Shown here: positions 36,175 through 44,268 of the stretch, one piece after another
Layout of the letters: every line of letters starts with the position of its first letter
Position numbering within the stretch: position 1 is the first letter of the stretch
Source of the DNA: an uncultured Burkholderiales bacterium
GTDB taxonomy: Bacteria; Pseudomonadota; Gammaproteobacteria; Burkholderiales; Burkholderiaceae_C
Assembly (NCBI GenBank): GCA_903865035.1
Contig: CAIPII010000180.1
Coordinates: 1 to 44,268 of the forward strand
Length of the DNA: 44,268 nt
Reading direction: 5' to 3'
The notes under the pieces: model-generated
Seen by the model: the letters and a program-made list of their open reading frames with translations, nothing else
Databases searched by the model: none
Told to the model about the DNA's origin: nothing
Position numbers and translations under genes: made by a program

Positions 36175-38784
36175 ATGGCAAACATTTCAGAAGTTGTTGG
36201 CAATACAACACTTAAAAACGCACAAGCACTCAACATTGGGGACACCTTAACTGGTGCACTTGCGGTAAAAGGTGGCTTTGAGGATTACTCAATCAATGTG
36301 GTTGCGCCAACCGTATTGCAAATTAACTTTTCAACCAATGGTTCCCCCCTTGGCGATTGGACGTTTGATTTGGGAGTGGAAAATTCAAGCTATGCTGTAA
36401 TTGGTGGTGCGTCCCTGGGATATGCATTAACGACTACTACGTTTGATGTTTATTTGCCATCCTCTGGAACCTATTACATCTATGTCACCAATGAGAATGT
36501 TTTTTCCACCAACTCTTATTCATTCACTACATCAACCAATAATGTTCTGTTGAATCACATTGAGCCCAAGCCGAGCAAAACAATTGCTTCGGCAAACACC
36601 ATATCTTTGGGAAATGGGCATTTTGGTCAATTGACCAGCACCTCTGATGTTGAGACCTACTCTTTTAATTTAAAGAATAACACGGATTTTTATTTTAGTT
36701 TCAAAGCTCCGGATAGCAACCTGATTGATTCCACAGGCTCGAGAGTCAGCTCAGCGACTTACAAAATTACATTTTTGGATGCAAGCGGTAATGTTCTTGA
36801 ATCTGTAACGACGAGTAATGTTGACCCTTCCCCGACTTTGTTCAATCACTTTAAAAGTGGGACTTATTATGTTCAGATCACCGGTGTTGGTGGATACGAT
36901 GGCGATGAATACAATTTCGTGGCCAATATCCTTGATCCTAGTCCATCAAATACAGTCATTGTTGGACAAGCCATCAACGATTCAATCGCATCATCATCAC
37001 CTATTAAAACCTACGCCATCTACTTGACAGCAGGTGGGCTATACCAATTTTCGTGTTCTGGTCTGGCCTCATCATCGATCAATGCGCTCAGCAATGAAAA
37101 AATCTCGCTCCTGAACTTAAATGGTATAGCCATTGAGTCCGCTTGGACAACGGCGCAGGTTGTTCAAAACGGGACAAATACTACAACACAATATTTAGAT
37201 CCATCGATTCAGATCCTGGCTCCTTATTCTGGGCTCTATTATGTGTCAGTTGATTCACCAAACAATGCTGGTGGTTTTCAAATTACATCCAATCAAGTTT
37301 CAATAAGCTCCTTGGTTCAAGATGAGGTGAAGAAGGGCAATGGAGTTTATCCAAAAGCCTACTGGCAATCACAGACTGGGCAAACGCTCCAATTGACATA
37401 TTCCTTCATGCTGACAAATGCCACCAATAAAGAAAGTGGATTCATTGCAATGAACGCGCAGCAACAGGCCGCAGTTACTAGCGCATTGCAACAAATATCT
37501 TCAATCTGTAACGTGAGTTTCACGCTAACCAACGATCCATCTTCTGCAAACATACTCTACGGTACATCAGCTCAAGTCAACAGTGGGGGTGTCACGTATG
37601 ACATCAAAAACAATCAGAATGGTTATTTCTCTCAAGAAGCTGTTTATCTCAATAACAGCAGTACAAACCCCGCAGCCAACAGCATGACGCAGGGTGCGTA
37701 TGGTTATGAAGTTACGCTGCACGAAACTGGGCATGCCTTGGGCTTGAAACACCCTGGAAATTACAACGCAGGTGAGACCATCACCACTCTAGATGGACCA
37801 TTTGCCTCCGCGGGTTGGGACGATCGTTTGTACACTTTGATGTCTTACGTTGACAATCCAAACACCAATCTTTTCCACTCAAGTGTTGGAACGTTGGACA
37901 TTGCTGCTTTGCAAAGCTTATATGGTGCACCTCAAAGTGCTCAAGTTGCTACCTTTTCTATCTCAGGCAAAGGATCAGTGGTTACTGCAATGCCTTTTGG
38001 TGCAATGGGTTCTATCATCGATGTTTCAAAAGAAGTTTTTGGCTCAAGCGTCTCTATGTTGGATGGGACATTGTCTTCAATTGGACTAGATACCAATGGA
38101 AACCAAATGCATGACAACATCAATATTCCTTGGGGCAGTCAATATACCAATTTCATTGGAGGCACTGGAAACGATGTTGTTTATTGCAACGATCTGAACG
38201 ATCAAATCAACTTAGGTTTCACTGGAAACGATTTTGTATATGCCGGCAAAGGTATTGATACGGTTGTCTTCAATCAACCACTCAAAAACTTCTCCATCAC
38301 CAATCAAAATGGTGTTTTAACCGTGCTCAATGTGACTGGTGTTTACGGAAATGAAACCCTAAATCAGGTCCAAAGAGTTAAATTCACTGATGTCTCAGTT
38401 GCATATGATTTGTCTGGAAATGCTGGGCAAGTGGTCAAGATCTTGGGTGCAGTTTTTGGTCTATCCGCAATCCAAAATAAGTCTTATGTTGGAATCGGGC
38501 TGAGTTACGTGGACTCTGGCATGACCTATTCTCAACTCAGTGCCTTGGCACTGAACGCCGCTGGGGCCAATACACCAGCACAAATCGTCAACGATTTATA
38601 TACCAATGTAGTGGGGGTCGTCCCCTCAGCTTTGCAAGCATTGCAATACATTCAGTTGCTTCAAAATGGAACGCTGCCCGGTGATTTGGCTGTCATGGCA
38701 GAAGATTCCTCCTTCAATATTGCGCACATCAATTTGACAGGGCTCATAAGCACTGGAATTCAATATATTCCCATTGGCGCCTGA
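36175..38784 (+). CDS. Secreted zinc metalloprotease (M10/serralysin-like) with PPC-like N-terminal domains, RTX-type segment and DUF4214-like C-terminus
   Basis: Zinc motif HETGHALGLKHP at 37720-37755, Met-turn 'YTLMSYVDNP', RTX-like 'FIGGTGNDVVYCNDLNDQINLGFTGNDFVYAGKGIDTVVF'. No Sec signal peptide, which suits type I secretion. Confidence 0.88.
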   Translation: MANISEVVGNTTLKNAQALNIGDTLTGALAVKGGFEDYSINVVAPTVLQINFSTNGSPLGDWTFDLGVENSSYAVIGGASLGYALTTTTFDVYLPSSGTYYIYVTNENVFSTNSYSFTTSTNNVLLNHIEPKPSKTIASANTISLGNGHFGQLTSTSDVETYSFNLKNNTDFYFSFKAPDSNLIDSTGSRVSSATYKITFLDASGNVLESVTTSNVDPSPTLFNHFKSGTYYVQITGVGGYDGDEYNFVANILDPSPSNTVIVGQAINDSIASSSPIKTYAIYLTAGGLYQFSCSGLASSSINALSNEKISLLNLNGIAIESAWTTAQVVQNGTNTTTQYLDPSIQILAPYSGLYYVSVDSPNNAGGFQITSNQVSISSLVQDEVKKGNGVYPKAYWQSQTGQTLQLTYSFMLTNATNKESGFIAMNAQQQAAVTSALQQISSICNVSFTLTNDPSSANILYGTSAQVNSGGVTYDIKNNQNGYFSQEAVYLNNSSTNPAANSMTQGAYGYEVTLHETGHALGLKHPGNYNAGETITTLDGPFASAGWDDRLYTLMSYVDNPNTNLFHSSVGTLDIAALQSLYGAPQSAQVATFSISGKGSVVTAMPFGAMGSIIDVSKEVFGSSVSMLDGTLSSIGLDTNGNQMHDNINIPWGSQYTNFIGGTGNDVVYCNDLNDQINLGFTGNDFVYAGKGIDTVVFNQPLKNFSITNQNGVLTVLNVTGVYGNETLNQVQRVKFTDVSVAYDLSGNAGQVVKILGAVFGLSAIQNKSYVGIGLSYVDSGMTYSQLSALALNAAGANTPAQIVNDLYTNVVGVVPSALQALQYIQLLQNGTLPGDLAVMAEDSSFNIAHINLTGLISTGIQYIPIGA

Positions 38785-38829
38785 GTCACTTTTTTTCAGG
38801 CTAAAGGGCAAGAAGGACGGTGTGAAGGC

Positions 38830-38857
38830 AAAAAAATACCCTGTGAAACAGGGTATT
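38830..38857 (-). terminator. Intrinsic terminator of tRNA-Ser
   Basis: Minus strand: AATACCCTG-TTTCA-CAGGGTATT followed by TTTT. Confidence 0.88.
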
Positions 38858-38947
38858 GGCGGAGAGAGCGGGATTCGAACCCGCGGAGGGCTATTAACCC
38901 TCACACGCTTTCCAGGCGTGCGACTTAAACCGCTCATCCATCTCTCC
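38857..38947 (-). tRNA. tRNA-Ser(GGA), CCA encoded
   Basis: Minus strand: GGAGAGATGGATGAGCGGTTTAAGTCGCACGCCTGGAAAGCGTGTGAGGGTTAATAGCCCTCCGCGGGTTCGAATCCCGCTCTCTCCGCCA. It has a 7-bp acceptor stem, anticodon loop CTGGAAA, a long variable arm and GGTTCGAATCC. Confidence 0.97.
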
Positions 38948-39025
38948 GGATTTACATATTCTAACAGGCTAAGTGAGAGTACACTCAGACCTTTGATTTT
39001 TTAAATTTTCCGCTCGGAGTTTGAG

Positions 39026-41305
39026 ATGAAGTTTCGCTTTCCCATTGTCATCATTGACGAAGATTTCCGCTCGGAAAACACCTCTGGTTTTGGTATTCGT
39101 GCCTTGGCTCAAGCCATTGAAGGTGAGGGCTATGAGGTCATGGGAGTGACCAGTTATGGGGATTTGAGCCAATTTGCTCAGCAACAATCCAGGGCCAGCG
39201 CTTTCATTTTGTCCATTGACGACGAGGAATTCACGCCAGGTCCTGACTTGGATCCCGCAGTGCTTAACTTGCGTAACTTCATTGATGAAGTGCGTTTCAA
39301 GAACGCCGATGTACCCATCTATATTTATGGGGAAACCAAAACCTCTAGGCATTTGCCCAACGATATTTTGAGGGAATTGCACGGCTTCATTCACATGTTT
39401 GAGGACACACCTGAATTCGTGGCGCGCCACATCATTCGTGAGGCCAAAACCTATCTCGAAGGTCTTCAACCTCCGTTTTTCAAAGCCTTGCTCGATTACG
39501 CTGAGGACGGTTCTTACTCTTGGCATTGCCCTGGTCACTCGGGTGGTGTGGCGTTTCTCAAAAGCCCTGTGGGTCAAATGTTTCACCAGTTTTTTGGTGA
39601 AAACATGCTCCGAGCAGACGTTTGCAATGCAGTTGACGAGCTTGGTCAACTCCTAGATCACACGGGCCCAGTGGCCGCCTCAGAGCGCAATGCCGCTCGA
39701 ATTTTCAATGCCGATCACTGTTTCTTTGTCACCAACGGCACCAGCACCAGTAACAAAATGGTTTGGCACCACACCGTGGCGCCTGGAGACGTGGTCGTTG
39801 TGGATCGCAATTGCCATAAATCGGTTCTTCATGCGATCATCATGACGGGCTCTATTCCCGTCTTTTTAAAGCCTACGAGAAACCATTTCGGCATCATCGG
39901 ACCCATCCCCCAAAGTGAGTTTGAGCCAGCCACGATTCAGGCCAAAATTCGTGCAAATCCCCTCTTGAAAGGGGTGGATAGCAAAAAAGTTCAGCCTCGA
40001 GTCATGACCATCACTCAATCGACCTATGACGGTGTGCTCTACAACACCGAGACCATCAAAGGCATGCTCGATGGCTACATTCCAAATTTGCACTTCGATG
40101 AGGCTTGGTTGCCACATGCTGCCTTCCATCCTTTTTATGGCCCTTACCACGCCATGGGAAAAAAGCGTGAGCGTCCCAAAGAAGCCATGGTCTATGCCAC
40201 GCAATCGATTCACAAGTTGCTTGCGGGTATCAGTCAGGCCAGCCATGTCTTGGTCCAAGATTCGCAAAACATGAAACTTGATCGACAGCTCTTTAATGAA
40301 GCGTTTTTGATGCACACGAGCACTAGCCCTCAGTACGCCATCATTGCAAGCTGTGACGTGGCGGCTGCCATGATGGAGCCCCCAGGGGGGACCGCCTTGG
40401 TGGAGGAGAGCATTGCTGAAGCATTGGACTTTAGGCGCGCCATGCGCAAAGTCGATGCCGAATACGGCAAAGACTGGTGGTTCAAAGTCTGGGGACCTGA
40501 GAAAATGGTTGAGGAGGGCATAGGGCGAGCAGATGACTGGATCATCCAAGCTGAGGGTCGACGCTCCAAATGGCATGGATTTGGTAAGTTGGCCAGTGGT
40601 TTTAACATGTTGGATCCCATCAAAGCCACCTTGGTGACCCCGGGCCTCGACTTGAACGGCAAGTTCGCACCCAATGGAATTCCTGCCAGCATCGTGACGA
40701 AGTTCTTGGCTGAGCACGGTGTGATCGTTGAGAAAACTGGGCTCTACAGCTTCTTCATCATGTTCACCATCGGTATCACCAAGGGAAGGTGGAACACCCT
40801 TTTGACCGCCTTGCAGCAGTTCAAGGACGATTACGACAAGAACCATGCGCTTTGGAGAATATTGCCGGAGTTTTGTGCGCAACATCCAAAGTATGAAAAA
40901 ATGGGTCTCAAAGACTTGTGCCAACACGTGCATGAGTTGTACGCCAAGTACGACATCGCCCGCTTGACCACTGAGATGTATTTGAGTGACTTGACGCCGG
41001 CCATGAAGCCAAGTGATGCTTTTGCTCAAATTGCTCACAAAAACACCGAGCGTGTGGCCATCGATGATTTGGTCGGTCGCATCACGACTTCATTGGTGAC
41101 ACCGTACCCACCAGGAATTCCACTTCTAATTCCAGGAGAGGTGTTCAACAAAAAAATTGTTGATTACTTGAAGTTTGCCAGGGAGTTCAATCTTTTGTGC
41201 CCGGGCTTTGAGACCGATATCCACGGTTTGGTGGAAGAAACCTTGCCCGATGGCAGTGTTCACTATTACGCCGATTGCGTAAAAGGCAAGCCCATCATTC
41301 GTTGA
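39026..41305 (+). CDS. PLP-dependent Orn/Lys/Arg decarboxylase (class III/fold I, AdiA/LdcC-like)
   Basis: N-terminal wing domain; 'YSWHCPGHSGGVAFLKSPVGQMFHQFFGENMLRADV'; 'FVTNGTSTSNKMV'; PLP lysine region 'QSIHKLLAGISQASHV'. Confidence 0.94.
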   Translation: MKFRFPIVIIDEDFRSENTSGFGIRALAQAIEGEGYEVMGVTSYGDLSQFAQQQSRASAFILSIDDEEFTPGPDLDPAVLNLRNFIDEVRFKNADVPIYIYGETKTSRHLPNDILRELHGFIHMFEDTPEFVARHIIREAKTYLEGLQPPFFKALLDYAEDGSYSWHCPGHSGGVAFLKSPVGQMFHQFFGENMLRADVCNAVDELGQLLDHTGPVAASERNAARIFNADHCFFVTNGTSTSNKMVWHHTVAPGDVVVVDRNCHKSVLHAIIMTGSIPVFLKPTRNHFGIIGPIPQSEFEPATIQAKIRANPLLKGVDSKKVQPRVMTITQSTYDGVLYNTETIKGMLDGYIPNLHFDEAWLPHAAFHPFYGPYHAMGKKRERPKEAMVYATQSIHKLLAGISQASHVLVQDSQNMKLDRQLFNEAFLMHTSTSPQYAIIASCDVAAAMMEPPGGTALVEESIAEALDFRRAMRKVDAEYGKDWWFKVWGPEKMVEEGIGRADDWIIQAEGRRSKWHGFGKLASGFNMLDPIKATLVTPGLDLNGKFAPNGIPASIVTKFLAEHGVIVEKTGLYSFFIMFTIGITKGRWNTLLTALQQFKDDYDKNHALWRILPEFCAQHPKYEKMGLKDLCQHVHELYAKYDIARLTTEMYLSDLTPAMKPSDAFAQIAHKNTERVAIDDLVGRITTSLVTPYPPGIPLLIPGEVFNKKIVDYLKFAREFNLLCPGFETDIHGLVEETLPDGSVHYYADCVKGKPIIR

Positions 41306-41324
41306 TTGCGAGAGCAATTGACCA

Positions 41325-41370
41325 CCCTCGCCGCGCTTGAATTGGCGCGGTGAGGGTCAGGCCCTTTTTA
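41325..41370. terminator. Bidirectional-type hairpin between convergent decarboxylase and fabI genes
   Basis: CCCTCGCCGCGC/GCGCGGTGAGGG 12-bp stem with one G-U pair; short T tract on the + strand. Confidence 0.7.
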
Positions 41371-42183
41371 TGCTTTGTCCATGGGCTCGCTGATGCCGCC
41401 CACCACTTGGCTGAAGCCACCATCCACATAGGTGATTTCAGCGGTCACACCAGCTGCCAAATCACTCAGCAAAAATGCAGCAACATTGCCTACATCCTCG
41501 ATGGTCACATTTCTGCGAATGGGGGATGCTTCTGCAACCACATTCAAAATCTTTCCAAACCCTTTGATGCCACTTGCAGCCAGGGTGCGAATGGGTCCCG
41601 CACTGATGCCGTTTACTCGGTAGCCCTTGTCTCTAGAGCCCAAAGAGTCTGCCAGGTATCGAACAGAGGCCTCCAAGGAGGCCTTGGCCAGTCCCATGGT
41701 GTTGTAGTTTGGAACTGTTCGAATGGCACCAAGATAGCTCAGTGTTAAAAGTGCCGCTTTGGGATTCAAATAGGGTAAAGCGGCTTTTGCCATGGCGGGA
41801 AAGCTGTAGGCGCTGATGTCGTGGGCAACGTTGAAACCCTCTTTGCTAAAGCCCTCCAGAAAGTCTCCAGCAATCGCCTCTTTGGGAGCAAATCCAATGG
41901 CGTGAACAAAGCCATCAAAGCTGCCCCAGTGCTTGGACAGATCCACAAAGAGTTGGGTGATTTGTTCGTCACTGGAGACATCGCAATCAAAAATCAAATT
42001 TGAGTCGAATTCCTTGGCAAATTCCGTGATTCGGTCTTTGAAGCGTTCGCCCACGTAGCTGAAGGCCAGTTCGGCGCCTTGGTCGTGACAAGCTTTGGCA
42101 ATTCCATATGCGATGGAGCGGTTGGAGAGGACGCCTGTGATGAGGAGTTTTTTGCCGGATAAGAAGCCGTGATGAGCGGTCAT
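41368..42183 (-). CDS. fabI: Enoyl-[acyl-carrier-protein] reductase (NADH)
   Basis: '[42 protein letters not shown]', '[13 protein letters not shown]', '[30 protein letters not shown]', '[11 protein letters not shown]'. Confidence 0.97.
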   Translation of the reverse strand: MTAHHGFLSGKKLLITGVLSNRSIAYGIAKACHDQGAELAFSYVGERFKDRITEFAKEFDSNLIFDCDVSSDEQITQLFVDLSKHWGSFDGFVHAIGFAPKEAIAGDFLEGFSKEGFNVAHDISAYSFPAMAKAALPYLNPKAALLTLSYLGAIRTVPNYNTMGLAKASLEASVRYLADSLGSRDKGYRVNGISAGPIRTLAASGIKGFGKILNVVAEASPIRRNVTIEDVGNVAAFLLSDLAAGVTAEITYVDGGFSQVVGGISEPMDKA

Positions 42184-42451
42184 AGGGGGTTCCACAAGTT
42201 GACTAAAAAGGGTATTTTCTCACACACTCAAAGGCCAGTTGAAGCAATGCCGTAGCTTCCTCTCAAATGTGTTGCTTGCCCTTATTTGGGGCCAAAATTC
42301 AAAAAATTTGACACGCCAACTCAAGAATCCCAATTTGAGGGAGAGGGTTTTATTTGAGAGTTCGTGTTTTGCCCTTGTTTTTTGTTGAATAATGTCATCA
42401 ATGAGTAACATGACCCATTCGCTAATACCGAAATCTTGTGCCCTTCGGGCC

Positions 42452-44268
42452 ATGTGCGAGCTCACTTTAGAAGGCTTGATCGACATGCGCTCAAGTCTCA
42501 AATCTTGGATTGCGGCTCTTCACTCGCTCGTGAACAACAGACCCCTGTGCGTGGAGCGCTTGCGGCTCGTGGCGCTTTTGTCTCTTTTGCCCCTGAGTGC
42601 TCATTGCGCATTGAGCTCACCGCTCAATTCACCTGTTCCCAACGAGTGGATCGATCAAAATTACCTCTTCACCTCCTACAATGAAGAGCCCAAGCACTTG
42701 GATTCTGCGTCTTCTTACAGTAACAACGAGACGCCTTGGACCTACGCGGTGTATGAGCCGCCGCTCAAGTACCATTACCTCAAAAGACCTTACGAACTGA
42801 TCCCAAGAACGTTATCTGAAGACCTCAAAGTCACTTACTTTGATGCGGACGGACATGTTCTCTCCAAGGCTTCTCCCCAAGTGGCCATTAGCGTTTTTGA
42901 GTTGCACATCAAGCCCGGTATCCGTTATCAACCTCACCCAGCCTTTGCCATCAATGATAGGGGAGAGCACCTTTATTTGAATCTTGAGCCAGCAGCGCTT
43001 AAAAGCATCAGTTCTCCTTTGGCTTTTGCAGTTCAAGGTTCGAGAGAACTCACTGCTTATGACTATGCCTATGCCATCAAGCGATTGGCCTCACCCAGGC
43101 TCATTTCGCCGTCGTATGGGTTTTTGAACGAAAAAATTCTGGGCTACGACGTTTATGGTGCAAAGCTCAAAAGCATCGATGCATCTCTGAAGTCAAAAGT
43201 AGGAACATCCAACTCCTTGAATTCAAGTCCACCTTGGTTGGATTTGAGAGGTCTTGATTTTGAGGGGCTTGAGACACCGGACACTTATACCTTGAAGATC
43301 AAGATCAAGGGACAGTATCCCCAGTTCAAGTATTGGTTGGCGATGACCTTTTTCTCCCCCGTTCCTTGGGAGGTGGATGCCTTTTATTCGCAACCCGGCA
43401 TGAAGGAGAAGAACCTCTCCTTGGACACATGGCCGGTGGGCACTGGTCCCTTCATGCTCACCGAGCACCATCCGAATGCAAAAATGGTGCTCACCAAAAA
43501 TCCAAATTACCGCGGTGAGCCTTATCCTTGTGAGGGTGAGCAAGGAGACACTGAAAAAGGCTTGCTCAAGGATTGCAACAAGCCAACTCCCTTTTTGGAG
43601 AAAATCATCAGCATTCGGGAAAAGGAATCAACCTCCTTGTCCACGAAATTCATCCAAGGCTATTACGATCTGCCCGAGATTGAGCGTGGAGAACCTGGGG
43701 TGGCCTTTCAAGTTTCCATCCAAGACGGAACAGGGCTTTTCAAGCAACTCCAAGCTCGCCACATTCAACTCCCCTCGACTGTACAGGTGGGCCTACAGTA
43801 CTTTGCCTTCAATTGGTTGGACCCCGTGGTGGGTGAGGGTAAAACGCCGGAGCAAAAGGAGAGAAACAGGCTCTTGAGACAAGCCATTACCCTGGCGTTC
43901 GATTTCGACGAGTATGTGGCCATTTTTGAGCAAAACCGAGCCAAAGTGAACAGCTCCATCGTGGTGCCAGGCCTCTTTGGTCATGAAGCCTCACCCTTCA
44001 ATCCTTTGGTTTATAGGCCAGATGCAAAAGGGGTTTTGCAAAGGAAATCCATTGAGGAGGCGAAAAAATTGCTCGCACAAGCTGGGTACCCCAATGGGCG
44101 AGATGTTAAAACCGGGCAACCCCTGATCTTGAATTACGACACCCAAGGGGTGGGTCCTGGGTACAAGGCAAGGCTTGACTGGGTTGGCAAACAATTTGCC
44201 AAACTTGGCATTCAGCTTGAAATCAGAAACACGGATTACAACCGTTTCCAAGACAAAATCCGAAAAGG
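42452..44268 (+). CDS. Peptide-type ABC transporter substrate-binding protein (SBP family 5, OppA/DdpA-like), 3' truncated by window edge
   Basis: The frame is open from ATG 42452 (or 42485) to the window end: MRSSLKSWIAALHSLVNNRPLCVERLRLVALLSLLPLSAHCALSS...PNEWIDQNYLFTSYNEEPKHLDSASSYSNNETPWTYAVYEPPLKYHYLKRPYELIPRTLSEDLKVTYFDADG.... It is absent from the ORF track because it lacks a stop within the window. Confidence 0.88.
   Translation, partial: MCELTLEGLIDMRSSLKSWIAALHSLVNNRPLCVERLRLVALLSLLPLSAHCALSSPLNSPVPNEWIDQNYLFTSYNEEPKHLDSASSYSNNETPWTYAVYEPPLKYHYLKRPYELIPRTLSEDLKVTYFDADGHVLSKASPQVAISVFELHIKPGIRYQPHPAFAINDRGEHLYLNLEPAALKSISSPLAFAVQGSRELTAYDYAYAIKRLASPRLISPSYGFLNEKILGYDVYGAKLKSIDASLKSKVGTSNSLNSSPPWLDLRGLDFEGLETPDTYTLKIKIKGQYPQFKYWLAMTFFSPVPWEVDAFYSQPGMKEKNLSLDTWPVGTGPFMLTEHHPNAKMVLTKNPNYRGEPYPCEGEQGDTEKGLLKDCNKPTPFLEKIISIREKESTSLSTKFIQGYYDLPEIERGEPGVAFQVSIQDGTGLFKQLQARHIQLPSTVQVGLQYFAFNWLDPVVGEGKTPEQKERNRLLRQAITLAFDFDEYVAIFEQNRAKVNSSIVVPGLFGHEASPFNPLVYRPDAKGVLQRKSIEEAKKLLAQAGYPNGRDVKTGQPLILNYDTQGVGPGYKARLDWVGKQFAKLGIQLEIRNTDYNRFQDKIRK

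Noticed and set aside
38774-39004. Plus-strand 76-aa ORF, plus minus-strand 38626-38937
   Set aside because: Both run through tRNA-Ser and its terminator; 'GESGIRTRGG' is the well-known artefact translation of tRNA sequence.
39866-41038. 390-aa minus-strand ORF
   Set aside because: It is fully antisense to the clear PLP decarboxylase, has no recognisable motifs, and is a typical shadow ORF from codon bias.
42220-42501. 93-aa minus-strand ORF upstream of fabI
   Set aside because: Overlaps the start of the SBP gene and the fabI promoter region; no RBS or motif support.
1-44268. CRISPR arrays, prophage, transposons, integrons, rRNA, BGC core enzymes
   Set aside because: None seen: no regularly spaced repeats, no transposase or integrase motifs, no rRNA signature, and no PKS/NRPS modules by reading. 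The DpgC remnant alone does not imply a glycopeptide pathway.

Overview
This 44.3 kb window looks like a gene-dense betaproteobacterial (probably Burkholderiales) chromosome. It carries two orphan Bug/TctC receptors. I saw no transposase, integrase, phage gene or CRISPR array. In order it contains: branched-chain-amino-acid-type (Liv) ABC components with three family-1 periplasmic binding proteins plus aroE and an amidohydrolase; a TonB receptor with a small membrane protein; ahpC/ahpF; DUF2889; a four-gene overlapping tripartite efflux operon (ATPase, HlyD, TolC-like, FtsX-like permease); hydrolase and aldo/keto reductase genes; a PQQ-alcohol-dehydrogenase locus (PQQ-ADH, diheme cytochrome c, pentapeptide-repeat protein, ankyrin protein, YncE-like propeller, cytochrome b561, TonB receptor); a cysteine synthase; a decayed DpgC-type dioxygenase pseudogene; an RTX/M10-type metalloprotease; tRNA-Ser(GGA); a PLP amino-acid decarboxylase; fabI; and a peptide-type ABC binding protein running off the right edge that the ORF track misses. 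The best candidate for an underexplored system is the 24.3-32.3 kb PQQ locus. Its dehydrogenase has the WD-x-D motif associated with lanthanide-dependent enzymes, and it lies beside a YncE-like propeller and a TonB receptor, which suggests a metal or PQQ acquisition-plus-oxidation module. All product calls come from reading the sequence; no database search was run.
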